From Coprinopsis marcescibilis (lineage: Eukaryota; Basidiomycota; Agaricomycetes; Agaricales; Psathyrellaceae), in NCBI GenBank assembly GCA_004369085.1, contig ML210147.1, positions 1,178,001-1,242,000 on the forward strand: a stretch of 64,000 bases of DNA. Reading direction: 5' to 3'. Positions 55,318 through 64,000 of this stretch are shown piece after piece (the first letter of the stretch is position 1; every line of letters begins with the position of its first letter). The position numbers and the translations under genes are program-made. The notes beneath the pieces are model-generated. The model searched no databases. It was given only the letters and a program-made list of their open reading frames with translations, and had not been told where the DNA came from.

Positions 55318-56719
55318 TGATAATATTGGGTGCGCCCCAGTCCGCCAGGTCCTGCAGGTGTAGGAAAGAATGCCAAAAATGTCTTTGAAACATGGCGAGG
55401 AGGAACTTGCACTGAAAGAAAAGGCACAAATCACAATTTCTGAACCACACAAATCATCTATGCTGTCTAATAGTAAAAGTACACAGTACACACCATAACA
55501 GTAATAGCATGTACGTAGTTGCTTGGTTTGGTTTTGAAGAATCGAGGAATGTCGGATGCGGGGGTGAGTTTTAAATAGCTGTATCGCACATACACACTGG
55601 TAGAAAAAGAGCAACAATCAAGAGACGAATTTCGAAAGAAAAAGAGTTCAAGTTCATAGGCAATGAATGCGAAACAAAAATAGACAGTCGTGAACGCAAA
55701 GGGGTCAAGTGAAACACAACTAGCTCAAAACATGACTAGTTAAAAACCCAGCGGAACAGGTGCCCAAGAGGAAGCGGAAACGGAGCAAGCGAAAGTCAGA
55801 TACTGACAGAAGGATATCTAGAACTGGGCAGAACGCGAATGTAGATGCTGGACATGGACGTTGAATACGAGAAAGTGCAGAATGTTCGTTACAGTTGGGG
55901 AGGGCGATGGTCGACGAGGAGTCAAGTAGTCTATCGTGGTCGAGGTACGAGCAGAAGGCAGCAAAAGACCCGTCTCGCCTTCAGCAAACCTAAGTAGCTC
56001 GCCACAAGTCCCCGCCTGCTTGCTTTGCCCCGGAGGAAAGTGAGATCGCGGATGCCCTACTACCTTCCATCTCATGCGAGGCAGCGGCACTACAGCGATG
56101 TCCCAGGGGCGTATAGTAATCATCCAAGGATCGGCGGCGGCGTCGCGGGGCAGGTGTACGGAAATGTCGAGAATGTGTCGGGTGACAGGAAAGCCTAGTC
56201 GACAGATGCACCACCAGCTACTAGCGGGGCGAGAATGCTGGCTACACATCAGAGACCTAGCGATCTGAATCTACTTGGTCAAGAAAGGCAGGTGGTCGGT
56301 AAATTCGGATAGGTGTTCCTGTGTCCTCAAACCGAAGTTGTGTGACGCCGGTGCGAAGGACCGAAAACCCGAAACTTGTGGTCGTGCGGTAATGATCGGG
56401 GTAGTTGGGGTGGAATGTACATTGTGTTCTTGAAGAATGGGCGACGAATGGACGAAGAATAGCATACACAATGTTCGCTTGCCGGGATAACATTCGGATT
56501 TACGATTCAAAGCAGAAAAGAATAGAGGATAGCGTGTGCAACGGGGGTGGGCAAAAGGAACCACTGGCTGTTCGCGGACTTGAAAAATTGAACAGACGCA
56601 GATGGCGGTTCTACGATCCGAGTTTTCCGTATCAAAGAGGGTGTCGGGGTGGAGCGTGGAGAAGGGAGGTAGATAATGCAGCAGCAGCGTAGCCGCAAGC
56701 TGCAAATGAGACGGGGCAT
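55318..56719. other. Intergenic; no supported gene
   Basis: 1.4 kb between the tRNA gene and the 3' end of the AT-hook gene. Minus frames of about 143 codons at 55818-56249 and 56271-56705 have no domain and no splice continuity. One could be a rapidly evolving gene, but it cannot be supported. Confidence 0.4.
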
Positions 56720-58024
56720 TTAGGAAGTGAGATTCTTCTTGTTCTTGCTGCCTTTGGGGCGGCCTCTCGGACGCTTGAGTTGTCCGTCTTGTTGAGAGCC
56801 TTCTGCAGGCGCAGATCGCTTCGCAGTGCTTGCGGATGGAGCTGGTGTTGAGTGGTTACTGACTGGTTGGTTATCCGGAGTCGGTTCGTTTCCGTTTAGC
56901 CTGCGCTCAGTCAGGTATCTGAAAGGAGGTGTTGAGCGAATGGGTGATAGAAGAGAGTGATGGGACTTACTGAGCTGTGCGTTCCTCGAGCGTCTGCTGC
57001 AGACTGGGTAGCGGCGGTTCTCCGAGGTCACCTCTTAGCCGGTCAACATCGTTTTTCGCAATGGCGTATTCGCCTTCAGACAGCTGCTGGATTTTCGCTC
57101 GGAGGCCCTCGCATCTGCAGAGCACGTAAGGTCTTGAAAACGTCAAGTAACTAGTCACTTACTCGCGTTGCATAGTTCCCTCCGCCAAATCAGCCTATGC
57201 GAGTAATTAACATACAGAAGGAAAGATGCTCTTGTAGAGTGCGTACTTTGTCACGATCAGCATTGACCTAAGGGGGGTTCAATGATAAATAACGGCCGCA
57301 ACAATAATTGATAGAAAGAGAGGTCACCTCTTGGAGGGCTTTCAATAACCGGGCTCTCTCGCTATCAAGCCTGCAAGACAATTAGCATCCGAGTAAAAGC
57401 ACCACCAGCACACATCAATTACTTGTTTTTCTGCTCTTTAATATCTTGTATAGCCTTGGACTTTTGCTCCAGTGTCGCATGGGCTGATAGGATGTGCGCG
57501 GTATGCAACTGGAGCGTCAAGGCGTGTTTCCTAGCATCACGTAGGCGTTAGCGTTGCCCCAGAAGCCCGACGAGATCAGGAGGCAGAAAATCGCGTAAAC
57601 GGTGCGCGACTCATGAAAGGAGATATGTCCCAAAGGTAAAAATCGAAACTCACTTTAGCTCTGCCTGTTTAGCTAACTGGACCAAGTCTTTTGTCCAGTC
57701 TCCGGTCGCGACTAGAGGACCGCCGCTATTATTTTGGACATTTGAACCGGAAGCTGTTGCAGCTGAATTGACTGCATGCTGGTGCTGCTGCAAAAGCGGT
57801 TGCTGCTGCATGGGCTGGATTTGCTGAGGTTGAACCTGCTGCATAGGCTGCTGCATGATAGGCTGCTGGTAATGGAGGATATGCATGTGCTGGTGCTGTG
57901 ATTGGATTGCCTGGTGGATAATAGGGACATTCTGGAGATATGACTGAGGAACGGGCTGGGCTGATGGAGGCGTATAATGAACGTATTGAGGCTGTTGTGG
58001 ATGATGCTGGATATGTTGCGACAT
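56720..58024 (-). CDS. Coiled-coil protein with C-terminal AT-hook, 305 aa
   Basis: Seven exons (58024-57654, 57530-57423, 57370-57328, 57267-57247, 57194-57163, 57114-56971, 56918-56720), all phases closing. The N-terminal 110 residues are Gln/His/Pro-rich. A central alpha-helical region of about 120 residues (QKSKAIQDIKEQKNKLDSER; KIQQLSEGEYAIAKNDVDRL) is a likely coiled coil. A Ser/Pro-rich linker leads to an AT-hook (KRPRGRPKGSKNKK) that binds the minor groove of A/T-rich DNA. Exon 4 is a 21-base microexon encoding VNADRDK. A chromatin or transcription factor is the likely class. It shares a 188-base divergent spacer with NAT3. Confidence 0.85.
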
Positions 58025-58212
58025 TTTAGGAATCCAACAGGCTCAAAAGCAAATTGCCAGATGCCTGCTATTATCGCTCTGCCATTGACTGTCTGGGGTC
58101 TCCTCAAACGACGGTGACCGAGGTCCTTGTTTGCTCCTATTACGTCTAGACGCCCTTGCCGCTTTAGGCACTCCCGACAATCCATGGGCGCCTCCCGCCT
58201 TTACCTGTCACT
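58025..58212. promoter_or_regulatory. Shared divergent promoter of the AT-hook gene and NAT3
   Basis: 188 bases between two divergent start codons (58024 minus, 58213 plus). There is no room for two separate promoters of usual size, so transcription is probably bidirectional. Confidence 0.55.
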
Positions 58213-58961
58213 ATGAGTATCCTTCGCCCATTCAAAGCTACAGACCTTTTCAAGTTCAACAATATGTAAGTCCACTGCTCCCACTTCTATAGTCTCGCTA
58301 TTGACCCCAGGTAGCAACTTGGACCTCTGGACAGAAACCGTACGTTGCAGCAATTCACCAACACACACCACCTAATGCTCGACACAGTACGGTCTAGGCT
58401 TCTACCTCAGCTATCTTTCGCGTTGGCCAGACCTATGCTGCGTCCAGGAAGCCCCTAGTGGTCGCATGATGGGCTACGGTGCGTTGCCAGATTATCACAT
58501 CTGACACATACACTAAACTGGCCCTAGTCATTGGAAAGGCAGAGGGAAAAAGCACCGACTGGCATGGTCATGTAACAGCAATCACCGTCGCACCAGAGTA
58601 CCGCAGACTCGGCCTTGCTCGCAAAATGATGGACCTCCTTGAATCAGTGTCCGACCAGGTCTACAAGGGATACTTTGTCGACCTCTACGTGCGCTGTGCC
58701 AACTCTATAGCCATCGGAATGTACGAAGGGCTGGGCTACAGCGTGTACCAGAGAGTACGCGAGTATTATGGAAGCTTGGGTCAAGGAAAGGGTGGTAGAG
58801 ACGAAGAGGATGCATTCGGTACGTTCAAAGATCACTCTCCACGCTAAATCTTTTTAACCAGCGATCTAGATATGCGCAAACCAATGTCCCGAGATTCGAG
58901 CCACCGTTCAATACGAGCCAACGGCCGAGAAACTATAGTCGGTGCAAACGACGTAGCATAA
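58213..58961 (+). CDS. NAT3: NatB N-terminal acetyltransferase catalytic subunit
   Basis: Homologue of Nat3/Naa20, which acetylates the N-terminal Met of nascent proteins starting Met-Asp, Met-Glu, Met-Asn or Met-Gln, together with the Mdm20/Naa25 subunit at ribosomes. Five exons (58213-58265, 58315-58339, 58388-58478, 58528-58818, 58870-58961) encode 183 aa, about the usual length. The start MSILRPFKATDLFKFNNINL then DLWTETYGLGFYLSYLSRWP is diagnostic. The GNAT fold follows with WHGHVTAITVAPEYRRLGLA (acetyl-CoA loop RRLGLA), FVDLYVRCAN, MYEGLGYSVYQRV and the terminal DMRKPMSRD. The second exon is only 25 bases. The 3' end faces IML1 with a 73-base gap. Confidence 0.95.
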
Positions 58962-59034
58962 AAGTACACAAATACAACATCATCTAATGAAATCCATTTA
59001 TCTTACGCCATGTTCAAATGCTGAGCTCGTTCAT

Positions 59035-62000
59035 CTAAAGAACCAGTGGCGGTGGGTCCTCTCCACCAACAGGCGCCAAAATGGCAAGCTGCTCATCGTA
59101 AAACCCATTCATCGCATCCGCATCCTGACAGAAATCATACAGCCTCAGCCTCAACTCCTCCGCAGTGCTCGCCAGCCTATTCGTGCCCTTATTCTTCAAC
59201 GCAACCCCCATCCTCCCAGGCCCTATCAACCTATTCGTCAAAAACAAGAACCCCTGCCCCCCATCCAACACCTGCACAAACGCAACCCCCGACCGATGTA
59301 CAAACTGCGAATAGTGGAACGGCGACCGTCTGTACGAGTAAAACACATCCACCTGCTCCGAATACAGATCCTGTGCCTCCACATCCACCACAAACCCAAA
59401 CTTTTGCAGAAGCGCGTATTCAAAGTAGTATCTCGCAGCTTTAGTGCCCTCCGGTAGGACCCGTTTGTCCAGATCCGGGACAGTCGGCGGCGGGACGGCG
59501 AATGGGATGGGGAAACAAGACTGGAACGCGTTGCGTTCGCGGATATCGCTGATCTGCATAACATACGCTTCCACCAGCTTGAGTCCATATCGCTCGATAG
59601 CGCGATTCCACTGCCTAAGCATATCTTCGATGCAGCGCGCTGTCGTGCCGATCCACTGCAGTTCAAAGTGGAAGACGTTGGCAGGGTTGTGGATGATATC
59701 ATGGTGCAGAACCACACACTCAGCCTGGTCGCTTTTCTGTTGGACACAAACACAACGTCAGCCCGACCATGGAATAATGCAGACGGCTAGCAGACCGTAC
59801 CTTGTTAGGATCCATATCAATGATCATAGTCTGACTGAGAATCAACCGCTTCCGCCTCTTTTCCTTATCCCCCCTTTCACTCTTCTCAGTCTGGACCTTC
59901 AGCCTGCTCATCGCCGACTGCTGGCTCCCCACAAACCTGGGAGTATCTTCGAGCCTCTTGAACCACCCCTTGATATTCGGCGTTACAGGACCGGACGACT
60001 CGCCCTTCAACCTGTAATAATAATGCCTGCAATCCAACGCAGTCAGCACCTGTCCCAGCTACGAACCAACACAAAAACCTACCCATCAAGGAACGGATGC
60101 GCCGCTCGACAATGCTCAATCAACCCCTTCTCAAAACACTTGACACCCCACTCGGTCCCGTGTTCCCTCGAATTCACATCCCTAAACTCTCTCACCAACC
60201 AGCTCACAAACTCCGCACCAGTGAACGAGTTGTAATACAACGCCTTGTGCCAATGATGGTTTTTAATCAGCCCATCCTCCTTCATGGCAGCAGCGATCTG
60301 CGAGAAGGACAGCTCAGAAAACTCGCGTTCAGATTTCATGTTGATGCGGAGCGGGCCCATTTCATGAACCTGGTTGATCGACTCAACGAGCGATTCGTCG
60401 AGGACACACGTCGCTGGGTCCAGCGTCGTTTGCAAGAAACGCACGGGAGGGGGTACGACTGATGATTTGTCGCGCTCGCCTGGTGGTTGCCAACGCAGCT
60501 TGGTAAACTGCTCAGCGAGCTTCTCGATGCCAAGTATCCGGACCTCTTCTTCGTTGAGCTTCTCGCCTGATGGTCCGGTATTGACTGACGGCGATTCCGA
60601 CGTGGGTATGACGATGAACCTCGTCCGCCAGTACCTCAACGATTCATGAAGGTGGTTTTGGTATCCACCAATCACCATGTCCATCCTAAACCAGAGCATA
60701 ACGTAACAATCAGCAAACCCAATCCCCAAAACACCCACCAAGAAGAATCCAACTCACGGATTCCAATTCTCAAACGTCCGTACCTCAAAGGACGTTGAAA
60801 GTTCCGTATATCCAACTGCCCCTATATCAATTGATAAATTCCCCAAGTACAGAAACGTACGACACTTACCACCCAGTTTCGGCCAAATCAAACATTGGTA
60901 CTTGAAGATCGGATGTTTCGGTGCCTTCCTCGAGAACCTCCGCACCTTGATTACCTCGCCATTGAACGAAATCTCATGAATTTCATTCGTTATGCTCAGA
61001 TACACCGGCTTGTCCGTGTTCTTCAGCACATCCGCCGCTCCAATCGCCTGCGGCCTCGTAGGGTGTTCGATAACAAAGGAACTGGAAGGCATCCGCCTCA
61101 ACCTCGCCCTCGACTCTCCCCGAGAGCCAGGAACACCAGCCGCACTACTAGGGTTAATCGCAGAAGCAACACCCGCAGCAGCACCTTGCACACCCAAGTC
61201 CTCCCTCTCCCTCACCTCCTGCTCCTTGCCACTAGGCCGTATAATAAACTGATACCCCTGCGCAAGCCGTACCGCCGCCATCTCCCTCATCACCATCAAC
61301 GCCCACGCAGCAATCACATCCGCCTGGCTGCCCTTCACCGCAGGCGGACGCACAAGGAACGACTTGAGGTCCGTCGGGTCCACAACAAACTCGTACGAAT
61401 AGCAGTCATACGCGTTCTCCAGCTCGCTTTCGGAAGGAAAGTGGTCGACGGTGAGGGGCAGACACGCGGGGGTGACCATCGCTTTCCACTTGATCTCGTG
61501 CTTCTTGAGCGGGAAGGGGAGGATGTGCTCCCATCTCTTCGCCATTGACGACTGGAGGTAGGAGATGGGGCGTTGGGGTTGGGAGGGGTTCGATGGATTC
61601 GAGTAGGATGCAGGGGAAGTCGAGGAGAGTGAGTGTGCGAGTGTGCTCGCGTTCATGCTCCGCCTCTTGTTGGAAAATATGTCATCCCGTGGAGGGGTGT
61701 TCAGCGGTGACCGCCGGGTGAAAGACCCACGCGGTGCGGCCAGCGAGTCCTCCTCATACCGAAGGATAGACCTGCCCAAAGGCGAGCCCTTGGCCTGCGC
61801 CAGAGATGAACTCCGCATACTGCTCGGTAAAGGCATTCGTATCGGCGCAGAGGGTGTATGAGATGTGGGTACAGGAATTGCGGATGAGGTTGAAGCGGTA
61901 GTAGTGGGGGCAGCGATGACGGTGGCAACTGCAGCGGAGCTGTCGCCAGTACCCGTCAAGGCTTCCTGAGAAAAGGCACCTGCGACTACGACCTGAGAAG

Positions 62001-64000
62001 TCTCTGGTTGAGTGATCCCGCTGCTCCTAAACGGATTGAAAAGCCAGGAAGGAGTGAGCTTTGATGCAAGGCCACCCTTGGTACTGCCAGATGAGCTCGA
62101 AGGTCGAGAGTTAGCGTGCTTCGCAGATGAGGTGGACTTGTGCGATGTGGTAGACCGAATGGATGATTTGGACGGTGAAACGCTCAAGTTTGACGTGGTA
62201 TTCGAAGGGCCGTTCCTAGTAACTGCAGCACTAGTTTCATCTGGCAACTCTTTCAAAATCTTCCTTGGGCTTTCTTCGATTGTTGTGATTCTGGGGCCAA
62301 CAACCGAGTTGCGATGCGAGTTGCGCTTTTCCGAACGTACGAATCCTGGGATGGGGACCGCAGCCTTTGGTAGAACAAATTCAGGCGTAGTGCTGTGCTT
62401 GGCAAAAATATCGTTGTCGAAAGTTTCGGCCTCTTCTTTGGTCATTTCAGAGTGTCCGGGAGGGTGAAAGGGGGAAACTGGTGGCTCTGCTAAGAAAGGG
62501 ACCTCGATGCTGGGCAGAACGTCGTGCTCTAACAGCCCGAGCATCTGAATTTCGTGCATTTTGGCACGGGCGACAAACCTGAAGGAGCCAGTCAGCCATT
62601 AAAAGGACCTCAAATGGGGTGGCAGGCGTACCGATCCTGGCGGAATGGCAAATCCATTTGCTTATCCCAAAAGGTCGTCGAAAGCCAAAATGGTTCCCAC
62701 CAGAATGTCTTTTTCTTCCTTGCATCGACCCCAGCGTCGTCACTCCATAGTGGATCCTTCGATGCTGGATTACTTGTGTCTGCGCAATCCGGTTCTACTC
62801 CTTGAAAACTGAATATGGGGCTCTGGTGAAGCGGCTGCTTCGTCAAGAGGACCAAGTTGAGAACAACGCCTTGGTCAAGCATTCTTGTTGTGGTGAGCCG
62901 TAAAAGTTGCTTGTTGACGCGGAAATATCCTGTGCCCGGCGTGATAAGGATTGTGGTTGCACCGGTCAAGGAAAGTGATCTGTCAATGTAATGGGATTCC
63001 ATAGGATTGAGAGCCAGCTGCAAGGCCTCAAGGATGGGTCCGTCTTGAGCATACGAAATTTGACCAACGAGTCGGACATGGGGAGGTAAACCGATCTTAG
63101 AATCCAAGGAAGCACGGTGGTAGTGGTGGGCGAGGAGGATGTCCCGTTGGAAGTCCCAGAACGAATTCTTCAGGTTGATCAGAGTAGGTTTCCACTCGTA
63201 GTTGACCTCGAGATCGGTAATGACCTTGTAAAAGTCCTTGTACCAGTTTCCTCGTTCGTCACTGCGTAGAGGTCCAGCAGCATAGTCGATCTCGGACTTT
63301 TCGTAGTAGACACGGGATATGAGCACGATGGCGACTGTGTGGTTCGTTCCTGCCTCTTTCCATTTGTTGAATAGCGCGGGAAGGAATGAGTGTACGATCT
63401 TTTCGTAGTATCGTTCGCCGTCCCCGGCAAACTCCCATAGCTCCTTGCACACTTGGATGAAGATGGTGACCTTTGCGGATAGGGAACGGTATATCGCTTT
63501 GGTGGCCGCTGTGACGATGGCAGATGAGACCTGGAGCTAATTAGAAGACATTATAGAGAGGAAAGATAAACATACAGGCTTTCCGCCAATATAAATCCCT
63601 TGAATCTTCGCTGCTATCCCTCCCAGAAATGTCACTTCTTGATTCACGTACACACATTGGCCCGTGATGTACTCTCCAAGCCTCCACATATCGTTCCTTC
63701 CAAGATACTGGTCTTGGAAAACAAATTCGACGTGGTCTGCCCCGTATTCATTCTGGTTCACCTAATCCATAGTTCAAGAACGATCCCGAAAGGTTTCACA
63801 ATGGTCTTCTCACCTTCGTAAGCGTCACTTCTTCGTTATTCCTGATACTAAAGCCCTCAGCAATCGGTTTAGGGATTGATATCTGTATGCTTATTAGATG
63901 ACGCATAGATAACGATCTCTCAGACGAACCTGGAGTTGATAACGCGCTCCTTCATCTCGAGGCACCTGAAACAAGAACCCTGGCGACTGATCAGAGGTCC
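59035..64000 (-). CDS. IML1: IML1 / DEPDC5, GATOR1 (SEACIT) subunit, 5' end outside window
   Basis: Subunit of the vacuolar GATOR1/SEACIT complex (with Npr2 and Npr3) that turns off TORC1 under amino-acid or nitrogen starvation by acting on Gtr1/RagA. Nine exons are visible (63965-63930, 63882-63814, 63761-63576, 63536-62632, 62578-60870, 60821-60758, 60685-60083, 60026-59801, 59736-59035), giving 1499 codons with all phases closing and the 5' part missing. Motifs: FVFQDQYLGRNDMWRLGEYI and GIAAKIQGIYIGGKP near the start; the Iml1 domain LWEFAGDGERYYEKIVHSFL; a Ser-rich disordered linker; YTELSTSFEVRTFENWNP; a DEP domain (HWHKALYYNSFTGAEFVSWL); and the conserved C terminus beginning FHFELQWIGTTARCIED. 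The sequence from 63966 to the edge includes an intron acceptor, so another exon lies beyond. Confidence 0.95.

Noticed and set aside
55189..55617. 142-codon minus-strand frame
   Set aside because: Runs straight through the tRNA-Ser gene and has no protein features.

Overview
The window is eukaryotic and almost certainly from a mushroom-forming basidiomycete (Agaricomycetes). Genes are cut by many short GT-AG introns, mostly 45-70 bases and often with GTAAGT or GTGAGT donors. They are packed on both strands, and two belong to DUF6535, a membrane-protein family known mainly from Agaricomycetes. I rebuilt each gene by joining exons by hand and kept only models whose splice phases close.

Left part (1-10.6 kb): the tail of a membrane-anchored protein gene, the septin CDC10 (310 aa), a 15-exon P4-ATPase phospholipid flippase (1455 aa), and an unrecognised 290-aa gene on the minus strand.

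Middle part (10.6-43 kb): an accessory-looking zone. A DUF6535 gene on the minus strand (10.6-13.0 kb) has an apparent frameshift, and a second, intact DUF6535 gene on the plus strand lies at 35.9-38.3 kb. Two diverged copies of a roughly 3.5-kb segment lie in inverted orientation at about 13.7-17.5 kb and 39.3-42.8 kb. Aligned positions sum to about 56,600, so the copies are nearly collinear. Each copy carries one small spliced gene of an unrecognised family (145 and 128 aa). Between the arms sit housekeeping and regulatory genes: an SH3 membrane protein, a 1606-aa protein joining a CCCH zinc finger, ankyrin-like repeats and an SKD3/ClpB-type AAA+ ATPase, a glutaredoxin-like gene overlapping a ZCCHC8/PSP-type zinc-knuckle gene, the ribosome-biogenesis helicase HAS1, and an arrestin-like protein.

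Right part (43-64 kb): an F-box protein, an aldo-keto reductase, a single-pass surface protein with two duplicated extracellular modules, a proline/glutamine-rich protein with basic motifs, an intron-bearing tRNA-Ser(AGA), an AT-hook coiled-coil protein paired head to head with the NatB catalytic subunit NAT3, and most of IML1, a TORC1-inhibiting GATOR1/SEACIT subunit that runs off the right edge.

The best candidates for something undescribed are the inverted segmental duplication with its small gene family, the CCCH-ankyrin-AAA+ protein, and the overlapping glutaredoxin/zinc-knuckle locus. All identifications come from motifs and gene structure read by eye; no database search was run.
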